Positions 48,914 through 58,760 of a stretch of DNA of 64,000 nt are shown here, piece by piece. The position numbers were made by a program, and so were the translations under genes. Position 1 is the stretch's first letter. Each line of letters opens with the position of its first letter. This DNA comes from an uncultured Ruminococcus sp. (GTDB lineage Bacteria > Bacillota > Clostridia > Oscillospirales > Ruminococcaceae): assembly GCA_902800795.1 (NCBI GenBank), contig CADCFQ010000004.1, positions 1 to 64,000 on the forward strand, read 5' to 3'. The notes beneath the pieces were generated by a model, which saw nothing but the letters and a program-made list of their open reading frames with translations, did no database searches and was not told the DNA's origin.

Positions 48914-50713
48914 TTATTTCATAAGTTCTTTCATCTGCTCTATCAGCTCGCCGAACAGCTCAAGCGCCTGGGTGATAGGCTGGGTGGATGCCATATCAAC
49001 GCCTGCTCCACGCAGAAGCGAGATAGGATCCTTCGAGCATCCGCCGCTGAGAAAACCGATATAATCCTTTACAGCCGCTTCGCCCTCTCTGAGTATCTTC
49101 TGCGAAAGCGCTATCGCTGCGCTGTAGCCTGTTGCATACTGGTATACATAGAAGTTATAGTAGAAATGGGGTATCCTTGCCCACTCCAGCTTTATCTCGT
49201 CATCAAGGACTATGCCGTCGCCAAAGTAAAGCTTATTCAGCTCTCCGTAGATCTTGCTCATATTCTCGGCGGTAAGGGGCTCGCCGTTTGCGGTCATCTC
49301 GTTTATCTTCAGTTCAAACTCCGCAAACATTGTCTGCCTGTAAAGGGTCGTTCTGAACTGCTCCAGGAAGTAGTTTATAAGATAAGCCTTTTGCTTCTTG
49401 TCCTCTGTGTTTTTCAGCAGGTACTGCATCAGCAGAGCCTCGTTGCAGGTGGAAGCCACCTCTGCCACAAAGATAGAATAATCGGCATAGGCAACGGGCT
49501 GGGTCTTGTTTGAAAGGTAGGAATGAACAGAGTGACCCATCTCGTGGATAAGGGTGAACATACAGTTCAGGGTGTCCTTGTGATTGAGCAGAACATAAGG
49601 GTGTACCCTTGCGCCTGCGGAATAAGCTCCGCTGGTCTTGCCCTCGTTCTCGTAAACATCTATCCAGCGGTTCTCAAAGCCCTCTCTGATTATCTTCAGA
49701 TAATCCTCGCCCATAGGCTCCAGCGCTTTGAGGACAGTCTCCTTGGCCTCTTCAAAGGTTATCTTCATATCCACATCTGCCACCACAGGTGTATACAGGT
49801 CGTAGAAATGAAGCTCGTCAACTCCGAGGAGATCTTTTCTCAGCTTTACATAGTCATACATATAGTGCATATTCTCATGCACCGCAGAGATAAGATTGGT
49901 ATACACCTCTGTGGGTATCTCGTTTGAATCGAGAGCCGCTTCAAGGGCGCTGTTATAGTTTCTTGCCTTGGAGCGGAAGTTCACAGCCTTTGTCTGTCCC
50001 GAAAGAGTAGCGGCAACAGTGTTCTTGAACTTGTCATAGGTGTGGTAAAGCGCCTCAAAGGCGTTCTTTCTCAAAACCCTGTCCGGCGACTGCATAAGAG
50101 GAACATAGCTGCCGTCAGTCACCTGGTGGAGCTTGCCGTCCTTGTCGGAAGCATCCGGATATTTAAGGTCGGCATCGGAGAACATGGAAAACACGTTCTC
50201 GGGAACGCTTGTTACATCTCCTGCCAGCGCCATTATCCTCTCTGCTTCCTCGGAGAGGATATGCTCCTTCTTCCTTCTTATCCTGTCAAAGGCCAGCCTG
50301 TAAAGCTCAAGGTCAGGCTGTGCCTTATAAAAGCCCTCAAAGGTCTCGTCATCCACGGACATTAACTCCGGGGTGATAAAGCTGCAGGCTGACGAGAACT
50401 CAACATAGACGCTCATCAGCTGGCCGATAAGCTCCTGATAATAGGTGTTGGCTGTGTCCTCATCGGCACGGCGCTGTGCATAGTTTGCAAGGCTGTCCAC
50501 CAGGACGTCAATATCGTCCGACAGGCGGCAGTATTCAAGAAGCGCTGCCGGGTCGGTGCAGAGACGACCCTTGAAAGCCTTTATCTGCTCGGCAGAGGCC
50601 TTGAACCTTTCCAGGTCCTCTTTCCATTTTTCATCGCTTTCATAAATATCCTCGAGGCGCCATTTGAACTCCTCGGGCACTTCATTTCTCTTAGGTATTC
50701 TTTCTTCGCTCAT
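48914..50713 (-). CDS. pepF: Oligoendopeptidase F (M3 family)
   Basis: 599 residues, the normal PepF length, from the ATG at 50713 with GAAAGG upstream; an extension in frame to 50902 comes from repeat sequence. N-terminal MSEERIPKRNEVPEEFKWRL, zinc site LIHEMGHSVHSYLSNK (HEXXH) and the downstream Glu in EVASTCNEALLM, plus ARIPHFYYNFYVYQYATGYS. It is a cytosolic metallopeptidase that cleaves short peptides. It is the first gene of the operon with the SulP transporter. Confidence 0.95.
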   Translation of the reverse strand: MSEERIPKRNEVPEEFKWRLEDIYESDEKWKEDLERFKASAEQIKAFKGRLCTDPAALLEYCRLSDDIDVLVDSLANYAQRRADEDTANTYYQELIGQLMSVYVEFSSACSFITPELMSVDDETFEGFYKAQPDLELYRLAFDRIRRKKEHILSEEAERIMALAGDVTSVPENVFSMFSDADLKYPDASDKDGKLHQVTDGSYVPLMQSPDRVLRKNAFEALYHTYDKFKNTVAATLSGQTKAVNFRSKARNYNSALEAALDSNEIPTEVYTNLISAVHENMHYMYDYVKLRKDLLGVDELHFYDLYTPVVADVDMKITFEEAKETVLKALEPMGEDYLKIIREGFENRWIDVYENEGKTSGAYSAGARVHPYVLLNHKDTLNCMFTLIHEMGHSVHSYLSNKTQPVAYADYSIFVAEVASTCNEALLMQYLLKNTEDKKQKAYLINYFLEQFRTTLYRQTMFAEFELKINEMTANGEPLTAENMSKIYGELNKLYFGDGIVLDDEIKLEWARIPHFYYNFYVYQYATGYSAAIALSQKILREGEAAVKDYIGFLSGGCSKDPISLLRGAGVDMASTQPITQALELFGELIEQMKELMK

Positions 50714-50789
50714 TATTATCAACCTTTCTATCCGGAAGATCCGGAGTATGGTATTATTATAACCTAAAAAAACAAAAAAGTAAAGAGCA

Positions 50790-50890
50790 CCAGGCGTGTA
50801 CGCCTGGACCCATATCCCTCGCCCGCCACCTTGTGCGTGAACAGAGCTTTGTCTTGCTCGGGGCGATGCTTTGTTGTGAATTTTCATTTT
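50790..50890 (+). repeat. Dispersed repeat fragment
   Basis: It contains the hairpin CCAGGCGTGTACGCCTGG (50790-50807), identical to 2238-2255, then CCATATCCCTCGCCC and CTTTGTTGTGAA as in the 2.2 kb copy. It lies just upstream of pepF (minus strand). Confidence 0.75.
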
Positions 50891-50937
50891 TTGGCAGATC
50901 AACTGTTCGCTCTTTGAATGCTTTCATTTTACTTAAT

Positions 50938-50971
50938 ACAAAAGGCAGCCCGCCAAAAAGCAGACTGCCTT
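50938..50971 (-). terminator. Terminator of the WG-repeat lipoprotein gene
   Basis: On the minus strand AAGGCAG pairs with CTGCCTT around TCTGC-rich sequence and is followed by TTGTATT; it begins about 10 bp after the stop at 50982. Confidence 0.7.
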
Positions 50972-50981
50972 GAGATCATTT

Positions 50982-52379
<1,398 letters not shown>

Positions 52380-52402
52380 TCAAGCCTTGCTCATACACAG
52401 TT

Positions 52403-52431
52403 ATTATATACTATTCATCTATTTCTGTCAA
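52403..52431 (-). promoter_or_regulatory. Promoter of the WG-repeat lipoprotein gene
   Basis: Minus strand TTGACA (52426-52431), 17-bp spacer, TATAAT (52403-52408). Confidence 0.88.
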
Positions 52432-52447
52432 TAGCACAACCTACAAA

Positions 52448-52960
52448 TTATTGACCTTTTCCGACAGTTTTTTCATCGCAAATAAGTCCCATAAATGTGC
52501 CGTTCTTCATAAGCAGTTTCATAACGATAACGCCTACGACCGAAACGCAGATAAGCTCTCCCAGCGCAACGAACCCGGCGTTGACCCAGAAAGGTGCTTC
52601 GCTGAAAACTATGGTAAGCTCGGCGCCGACGATAAGACCATTTGAGATGACAGGGAAAAGCGAGACCGCCGCCAGCGGAAGCTTCTTCCTTGTAAGGTAT
52701 ATCAGCACCGCCGCCGCAAGGGTGGCACTGGTCCCGAAAAACACATCTGTGAGCCCCAGGGGACTGAACATATTGACTATCAGACAGCCCAGCGTCATCG
52801 ACACCACATAGTCCTTCGAGAAAAAGCAGAGGAGCATCATCATCTCGGAGAACCGAAACTGTACCTGGCCATAAGCAAGGGGCGCACACAAAAGCGTGGA
52901 CACCACATACAGCGCCGCCGACACGCCCACCCTTGCAATAGTCCTTGTGCTTACCTTCAT
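52448..52960 (-). CDS. queT: QueT-family queuosine precursor transporter
   Basis: 170 residues from the second of two adjacent ATGs (52960, six bases after GGAGGG). About five or six membrane helices; signature YGQVQFRFSEMMMLLCFFSK, TLGCLIVNMFSPLGLTDVFF, GTSATLAAAVLIYLTRKKLP. QueT is the substrate-binding S component of an ECF transporter for queuosine precursors such as preQ1. No ECF subunits are in the window. I looked for a preQ1 riboswitch upstream and saw none, only the fba hairpin. Confidence 0.88.
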   Translation of the reverse strand: MKVSTRTIARVGVSAALYVVSTLLCAPLAYGQVQFRFSEMMMLLCFFSKDYVVSMTLGCLIVNMFSPLGLTDVFFGTSATLAAAVLIYLTRKKLPLAAVSLFPVISNGLIVGAELTIVFSEAPFWVNAGFVALGELICVSVVGVIVMKLLMKNGTFMGLICDEKTVGKGQ

Positions 52961-52978
52961 CATCTTCCCTCCGTCATT

Positions 52979-53012
52979 ACAAAACAACACCTCCGCACTC
53001 AGCAGAGGTGTT
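52979..53012 (-). terminator. Hairpin between fba and queT
   Basis: AACACCTC and GAGGTGTT pair around TGCTGAGTGCG on the minus strand, followed by GTTTTG. It is a weak terminator or attenuator, so some fba transcripts may read into queT. Confidence 0.7.
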
Positions 53013-53046
53013 ATCATTCTTATTAAAACGTATCCTTCGCCAAAGA

Positions 53047-53910
53047 TCAAGCCTTGCCGACAGAGCCGAACATCTCCATCTTCTCAGCGACCTTAGCCTT
53101 GATAGCCTCAAAGCCGGGAGCCAGGAGCTTTCTGGGATCGAAGCCCTTGCCCTGCTGATCCTTGCCAGCCTCAATGTATGCTCTTGTTGCATCTCTGAAT
53201 ACCAGCTGGCACTCAGTATTAACGTTTACCTTAGCAACGCCCATGCTGATAGCCTTCTTAACCTGCTCGTCAGGGATACCTGTACCGCCGTGGAGCACCA
53301 GAGGCATATCGCCTACTGCTGCCTTTATCTTCTCGAGTGTCTCGAAGGAAAGACCCTGCCAGTTGTCAGGATATACACCGTGGATGTTGCCGATGCCTGC
53401 TGCAAGCATTGTAACGCCGAGATCAGCGATAGTCTTGCACTCTGCGGGATCAGCACACTCGCCCATACCTACAACGCCGTCCTCTTCGCCGCCGATAGAG
53501 CCTACCTCAGCCTCGATGGAAAGGCCGAGCTTATCTGCAACGTGAACGAGCTCAGTTGTCTTTGCGAGGTTGTCCTCGAATGCGAGGGAAGAACCGTCGA
53601 ACATTATAGATGTGAAGCCTGCCTGAACGCACTTGTAGCAGCCGTCATAAGTACCGTGGTCAAGGTGAAGCGCAACAGGAACTGTGATGCCCAGAGACTT
53701 GTCCATAGCAGCTACCATAGCAGCTACGGTCTCAAAACCGCACATATACTTTCCTGCGCCCTCGGAAACACCAAGGATAACAGGAGACTTCTGCTCCTCA
53801 GCTGTGAGCAGGATAGCCTTTGTCCACTCAAGATTGTTGATGTTGAACTGGCCTACGGAATACTTTCCTGCGAGAGCCTTGTTCATCATGTCCTTAGCAG
53901 ATACTAACAT
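53047..53910 (-). CDS. fba: Class II fructose-bisphosphate aldolase
   Basis: 287 residues: MLVSAKDMMNKALAGKYSVG start, zinc-binding and active-site segments ALHLDHGTYDGC (catalytic Asp and His), EAEVGSIGGEEDG, AAGIGNIHGVYPD and LVLHGGTGIPDEQVKKAI. It cleaves fructose-1,6-bisphosphate in glycolysis; tagatose or ketose-bisphosphate members are similar. Strong RBS AGGTAA and codon bias typical of highly expressed genes (few rare codons). Promoter TTGCAA-17-TATAAT at 53952-53980. Confidence 0.95.
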   Translation of the reverse strand: MLVSAKDMMNKALAGKYSVGQFNINNLEWTKAILLTAEEQKSPVILGVSEGAGKYMCGFETVAAMVAAMDKSLGITVPVALHLDHGTYDGCYKCVQAGFTSIMFDGSSLAFEDNLAKTTELVHVADKLGLSIEAEVGSIGGEEDGVVGMGECADPAECKTIADLGVTMLAAGIGNIHGVYPDNWQGLSFETLEKIKAAVGDMPLVLHGGTGIPDEQVKKAISMGVAKVNVNTECQLVFRDATRAYIEAGKDQQGKGFDPRKLLAPGFEAIKAKVAEKMEMFGSVGKA

Positions 53911-53951
53911 AATAATTTACCTCCATTGATTTATAAAATTTCAACGTATAC

Positions 53952-53980
53952 ATTATACTACATTTTTCCCCGGATTGCAA
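53952..53980 (-). promoter_or_regulatory. fba promoter
   Basis: Minus strand TTGCAA (53975-53980), 17-bp spacer, TATAAT (53952-53957). Confidence 0.75.
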
Positions 53981-54039
53981 GTAGCTTGCCACTTTTTTAA
54001 CGAAATATCTACAAATAGCCGCCCGATGCAGCGTAACGG

Positions 54040-54351
54040 AAAGCGTGCAGGGGCACGCACCTGTGCTTCTCAGTTCGCCTGCCTTCGATCTGCCGCTCTT
54101 TGTCGGATAACGCTCACACCAGACTCTTTTCAAAGGTTCACGCAGTGTGCAAGTGAAAAGTTCCGACGAGACTACCCCCTCCCCTCCGGGGAGGGTGGGG
54201 AGATACTATTAGTTTGTGCGAAGTTTTGATGGGTGGGGGAATTGGGTGCAGGTGCACGCACCTGCCTCCCCTCCGGGGAGGGCGGCGGCTATTGAATAGC
54301 CTGCACGCTCCCGGGCGGGGTGGGGGAGGCGGTCCAGGGGCACGCCCCTGG
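54040..54351 (+). repeat. Dispersed intergenic repeat upstream of the topoisomerase operon
   Basis: Modules: a decayed hairpin GCAGGGGCACGCACCTGT (54047-54064), GTTCACGCAGTGTGCAA (near 54135), two CCCTCCCC/GGGGAGGG hairpins (near 54178 and 54268), GCAGGTGCACGCACCTGC (54248-54265) and CCAGGGGCACGCCCCTGG (54334-54351). The last hairpin ends one base before the promoter's -35 region begins. Confidence 0.88.
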
Positions 54352-54352
54352 C

Positions 54353-54382
54353 TTGACAAAATACAAGATTTTGTGTTATTAT
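54353..54382 (+). promoter_or_regulatory. Promoter of the topoisomerase operon
   Basis: TTGACA (54353-54358), 18-bp spacer, TATTAT (54377-54382), directly after the repeat hairpin. Confidence 0.75.
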
Positions 54383-54423
54383 AAATAGGTATGCGGAAAA
54401 TGTAGTGAAAGGCGGAAGTTTTT

Positions 54424-56409
54424 ATGCCAAAGAAAAACGACTACGGCAACGAATCAATGAAGCTCCTCAAGGACGAGGAACGTGTCAGGCTGCGTCCTGC
54501 GGTAATATTCGGCTCGGACGGGCTGGGCGGCTGCAAGCACGCTGTTTTCGAGATACTGTCAAACTCTATCGATGAGGCCAGAGAGGGCTTCGGCGACAAG
54601 ATCATCGTCACCAGATACAACGATCTGTCCATAGAGGTCGAGGACTTCGGAAGAGGCTGCCCTGTTGACTATAACAAAAATGAAAAGCGCTATAACTGGG
54701 AGATCGTTTACTGCGAGCTCTACGGCGGAAGCAAATATAACAACAACTCCGACAGCACCTATGAGTATTCACTGGGTCTCAACGGCCTGGGCGCCTGCGC
54801 CACACAGTATGCTTCGGAGTATATGGACGTTGAGATATTCAGAGACAAGCAGAAGTATAATCTGCATTTTGAAAAGGGAAAGAACATAGGCGGACTTAAG
54901 ACCGAGGACACCACCCGTAAAAAGACCGGCACACGCACACGCTGGAAGCCCGACCTTGAAGTATTCACCGATATCGACATTGAGCCGGAATACTATGAGG
55001 ACGTGCTCAAGAAGCAGGCTGTGGTAAACCCCAACGTCACCTTTGTTTTAAGGCTCCAAAGAGAGAACGGCTCCTTTGAGGAGAAGACCTATCTTTATGA
55101 GAACGGCATAGCCGACTATGTTAAAGAGATAGCAGGCGAAAAGACGCTTACCTCTGTTCAGTATTTCTCGGGCGACCGCAAGGGCCGTGACCGTGAGGAT
55201 ATGGAGGACTATAAGGTAAAGCTTTCGGTCGCATTCACTTTCTCAAACACTGTGGATCATCTTGAATATTTCCACAACTCCAGCCCCCTGGAGCACGGCG
55301 GTTCTCCGGATGATGCGGTAAAGAGCGCCTTCACTTCTCAGATAAATGCTTATCTTAAATCCAACGGCAAGTATCTGAAAAACGAAAAACAGATATCCTT
55401 CCAGGACGTTGCCGACTGTCTGGTTCTGGTGTCAAACTCGTTCTCGACCCAGACATCCTATGAGAACCAGACCAAGAAATCTATCACAAACAAGTTCATA
55501 AAGGAATGTATGATAGATTTCTTGAAGCACAATCTCGAGGTCTACTTTATCGAGAACCCTGACGAGGCTATAAAGATAGGCGAGCAGGTGCTTGTGAACA
55601 AGAGAAGCCGTGAGAGGGCGGAAAAAGCAAGAGTCGATATCAAGAAAAAGCTGGCCGGCACTATCGACCTTTCAAACCAGGTGGCAAAGTTTATAGACTG
55701 CCGCTCGAAGGACCTTGACAAGAGAGAGCTTTATATAGTTGAGGGTGACTCGGCGCTGGGCTCCGTAAAGATGGCAAGGAACGCCGACTTTCAGGCGGTA
55801 ATCCCGGTAAGAGGAAAGATACTCAACTGTCTGAAAGCAGACTATGACAAGATATTCAAAAACGAGATCATCACCGACCTTATAAAGGTCCTTGGCTGCG
55901 GAGTAGAGGTCAAGACAGGCAAGAACAAGGAGATATCCCTTTTTGATATAAACAATCTCAAATGGAACAAGATCGTTATCTGTACCGATGCCGATGTTGA
56001 CGGCTTCCACATCAGGACGCTGATACTGACTATGCTCTACCGGCTGACTCCGACGCTTATCGAGCAGGGCTATGTCTACATCGCAGAGTCTCCGCTGTTC
56101 GAGATAACGACTTCTGACGGAAAGAAATATTTCGCCTATGACGAAGCGGAAAAGACAAAGATACTCAAAATGATCGAGGGCAAGAAGTATGACATCCAGC
56201 GCTCGAAGGGTCTTGGTGAGAACGAGGCCGATATGATGAGCCTGACAACTATGGATCCCGAGACAAGACGTCTTATAAAGATCCACCCCGATGATATCGA
56301 GCAGACACAGTGGATGTTCGATATGCTCCTGGGCGACGATCTGCAGGGCAGAAAGGAATTTATCACCAACAACGGTATAGACTACATTGATATGGCTGAT
56401 ATATCCTGA
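54424..56409 (+). CDS. Type IIA topoisomerase subunit B (ParE/GyrB-like)
   Basis: 661 residues. GHKL ATPase: EILSNSIDEAREGFGD, EDFGRGCPVDYNKNE and LGLNGLGACATQYAS; transducer domain; TOPRIM from about 435 with YIVEGDSALGSVKM, CTDADVDGFHIRTLILTMLY and the C-terminal GLGENEADMMSLTTMDPE. It is somewhat divergent: NSIDEA is kept but the typical DNSVDEA context is SNSIDEA. With the next gene it forms a heterotetramer, either topoisomerase IV or a second gyrase; the C-terminal features of the partner lack a GyrA box, favouring topo IV. Confidence 0.92.
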   Translation: MPKKNDYGNESMKLLKDEERVRLRPAVIFGSDGLGGCKHAVFEILSNSIDEAREGFGDKIIVTRYNDLSIEVEDFGRGCPVDYNKNEKRYNWEIVYCELYGGSKYNNNSDSTYEYSLGLNGLGACATQYASEYMDVEIFRDKQKYNLHFEKGKNIGGLKTEDTTRKKTGTRTRWKPDLEVFTDIDIEPEYYEDVLKKQAVVNPNVTFVLRLQRENGSFEEKTYLYENGIADYVKEIAGEKTLTSVQYFSGDRKGRDREDMEDYKVKLSVAFTFSNTVDHLEYFHNSSPLEHGGSPDDAVKSAFTSQINAYLKSNGKYLKNEKQISFQDVADCLVLVSNSFSTQTSYENQTKKSITNKFIKECMIDFLKHNLEVYFIENPDEAIKIGEQVLVNKRSRERAEKARVDIKKKLAGTIDLSNQVAKFIDCRSKDLDKRELYIVEGDSALGSVKMARNADFQAVIPVRGKILNCLKADYDKIFKNEIITDLIKVLGCGVEVKTGKNKEISLFDINNLKWNKIVICTDADVDGFHIRTLILTMLYRLTPTLIEQGYVYIAESPLFEITTSDGKKYFAYDEAEKTKILKMIEGKKYDIQRSKGLGENEADMMSLTTMDPETRRLIKIHPDDIEQTQWMFDMLLGDDLQGRKEFITNNGIDYIDMADIS

Positions 56410-56441
56410 TCTTAAAATCCTGAAAAAAGAGGAAAGAATAA

Positions 56442-58676
56442 ATGGCTAGAAAAAAGACTGAACCTAAAGCGCCTGCTAAAAAGCAGTCCAACGCCTATAT
56501 CGAAGGCGCAGGACTTGTGCAGGACGAAAGGATAACTCTCTCGCTTGAAAAGAACTATATGCCCTATGCTATGAGCGTACTGGTATCAAGAGCCTTTCCC
56601 GAGATAGACGGCTTCAAGCCCTCTCACAGAAAGCTGCTCTACACCATGTACAAGATGGGGCTTTTAAACGGCAAGCTCACTAAGAGCGCCAACATCGTCG
56701 GCTCCACCATGAGGCTCAACCCTCACGGTGACGCAGCTATCTATGAGACCATGGTAAGACTTGCCCAGGGCAACGAGGCGCTGCTGCACCCCTATGTAAT
56801 GAGCAAGGGAAACTTCGGCAAGGCGTATTCGAGAGATATGGCTTATGCCGCTTCCCGTTACACCGAAGCAAAGCTTATGCCTATCTGCGCCGAGCTGTTT
56901 GGAGACATAGACAAGGACACCGTGGACTTTGTTCCCAACTATGATAACACCACCACTGAGCCGACCCTGCTGCCGGTAAGGTTCCCGTCGATACTCGTAA
57001 ACTCCAATGTGGGTATCGGTGTTTCAATGGCTTCATCTGTCTGCTCCTTCAATCTCACCGAGATCTGCGAGTCAACTATCGGACTTATGAAGAACAAGGA
57101 CTTTGATCTGCTGGAGACCCTCAAAGGCCCGGATTTCCCCGGCGGCGCTTCCCTGCTTTATGACGAGGAGGAGCTTGACCGCATCTACAGGACAGGTAAG
57201 GGCTCGGTCAAGCTGAGGGCTAAATATCAGTTCGACAAGGCTTCCCGCACACTGGAGATAACCGAGATACCGGCCACCACAACAGTGGAAGCGATAATCG
57301 AGAAGATAGTCGCTCTTGTGAAGGCAGGAAAGATAAAGGAGATATCCTATCTGCGTGACGAGACCGACATAAACGGCCTGAAGATAGGCATCGATGTGAA
57401 GAAGGGCGTTGACCCCGACAAGCTGATGCAGAAGCTTTACAAGCTCACTCCTCTCCAGGACGCTTACTCCTGCAACTTCTACATCCTCGTGGGGGGCTAT
57501 CCCAGGATAATGGGCGTATATGATATCCTGGGCGAGTGGATAAAGTTCAGGATGAACTGCGTAAGACGCAGAACAGCCAATGAGCTGGATCAGAAAAAGC
57601 AAAAGCTCCACCTGCTCAAGGGTCTGGGAAAGATACTGCTGGATATCGACAAGGCCATAAGGATAATCCGTGAGACGGACGAGGAAGCCGAGGTCGTTCC
57701 CAATCTTATGATAGGCTTCGGCATAGACGAGATACAGGCGGAATACGTTGCCGAGATAAAGCTGCGCCACCTGAACCGTGAATACATCTTAAAACGCACA
57801 GCTGAGACTGACAAGCTTGAAAAAGACATAGCAGAGCTCGAAGAGATACTCGGCTCCGACAGGCGCATAAAGAACATAATCATAGCCGAGCTCAAAGAGA
57901 TAATCAAGAAATACGGCCAGCCCCGCCGCACCCAGTTCTTCTACAAGACCGACATCGAAGAGGTCAGCATAGAGGAAGAGGTGCCGGACTATCAGTGCAA
58001 GTTCATCCTCTCCGACAGCGGATATTTCAAGAAGTGTACGCCGCAGTCTTTGAGAATGGCAAGCGACCAGAAGTTCAAGGAGGGCGATTTCCAGAGCCAG
58101 GAGATAGACGCTTCCAACAGGCACGACCTGCTGTTCTTCACAAACTCCGCCACTGTCTATAAGACAAAGGCCAGCGCTTTTTCTGACACAAAGGCCAGCG
58201 CTCTGGGCGACTACATCCCGGCGGTGCTTTCCTTCGACGAGGGAGAGAGCGTGTTCTCCATGGTGGCAACAACGGACTATTCGGGCTATCTTCTGTTCTG
58301 CTTTGAAAACGGCAAGGTAGCCAAGGTCCCGCTTTCAGCCTACGAGACCAAAACCAACCGAAAGAAGCTTGCTAATGCTTACAGCGCAAAGAGCAGGCTG
58401 GTGGCTATGTTCCATGTTGCGGACAACGCAAACATAATGCTTCGCACCACCAACGGCAGAGCTATGATATTCAGCACAGCCCTGCTGCTGCCCAAGGCCG
58501 CAAGAGACACCATTGGCGTCCAGGCGATGACCTGCAAGGCCAAGAGCGTTGTTGACCGTGCCTTTATCGTTTCCGATGAAAAGGCAGAGGAGCTGAAAAA
58601 ATACAAGAGCAAGACCATCCCCGTTGCCGGCAGCTTTGCCAAGGACATCGAGGACCCGGATCAGATAACATTCTGA
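56442..58676 (+). CDS. Type IIA topoisomerase subunit A (ParC/GyrA-like)
   Basis: 744 residues, 32 bp after the B subunit gene, with AAAGAGGAAAG upstream. Basic N-terminus, then the breakage-reunion domain: MPYAMSVLVSRAFPEIDGFK, YTMYKMGLLNGKLTKSANIV, catalytic Tyr in ASRYTEAKLMPI (about 147), SSVCSFNLTEI, and a coiled-coil stretch near 440-500. The C-terminal beta-propeller part (about 520-730) is degenerate, without the QRRGGKG-type GyrA box. It decatenates or relaxes DNA with the B subunit. Drug-site residues cannot be judged without an alignment. Confidence 0.92.
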   Translation: MARKKTEPKAPAKKQSNAYIEGAGLVQDERITLSLEKNYMPYAMSVLVSRAFPEIDGFKPSHRKLLYTMYKMGLLNGKLTKSANIVGSTMRLNPHGDAAIYETMVRLAQGNEALLHPYVMSKGNFGKAYSRDMAYAASRYTEAKLMPICAELFGDIDKDTVDFVPNYDNTTTEPTLLPVRFPSILVNSNVGIGVSMASSVCSFNLTEICESTIGLMKNKDFDLLETLKGPDFPGGASLLYDEEELDRIYRTGKGSVKLRAKYQFDKASRTLEITEIPATTTVEAIIEKIVALVKAGKIKEISYLRDETDINGLKIGIDVKKGVDPDKLMQKLYKLTPLQDAYSCNFYILVGGYPRIMGVYDILGEWIKFRMNCVRRRTANELDQKKQKLHLLKGLGKILLDIDKAIRIIRETDEEAEVVPNLMIGFGIDEIQAEYVAEIKLRHLNREYILKRTAETDKLEKDIAELEEILGSDRRIKNIIIAELKEIIKKYGQPRRTQFFYKTDIEEVSIEEEVPDYQCKFILSDSGYFKKCTPQSLRMASDQKFKEGDFQSQEIDASNRHDLLFFTNSATVYKTKASAFSDTKASALGDYIPAVLSFDEGESVFSMVATTDYSGYLLFCFENGKVAKVPLSAYETKTNRKKLANAYSAKSRLVAMFHVADNANIMLRTTNGRAMIFSTALLLPKAARDTIGVQAMTCKAKSVVDRAFIVSDEKAEELKKYKSKTIPVAGSFAKDIEDPDQITF

Positions 58677-58682
58677 TATGAC

Positions 58683-58723
58683 AAAAAACAGCACGCTGAA
58701 AAAAATCAGAGTGCTGTTTTTTT
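58683..58723. terminator. Bidirectional terminator
   Basis: AAAACAGCAC and GTGCTGTTTT pair around about 17 nt, with A and T runs on both sides, between convergent genes. Confidence 0.85.
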
Positions 58724-58760
58724 GATATTAAGTTTTCTCACATAAAAAGCTATGCTCGTT

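Noticed and set aside
52961..53046. preQ1 riboswitch upstream of queT
   Set aside because: The leader shows only the fba hairpin; neither preQ1-I nor preQ1-II conserved segments can be recognised.
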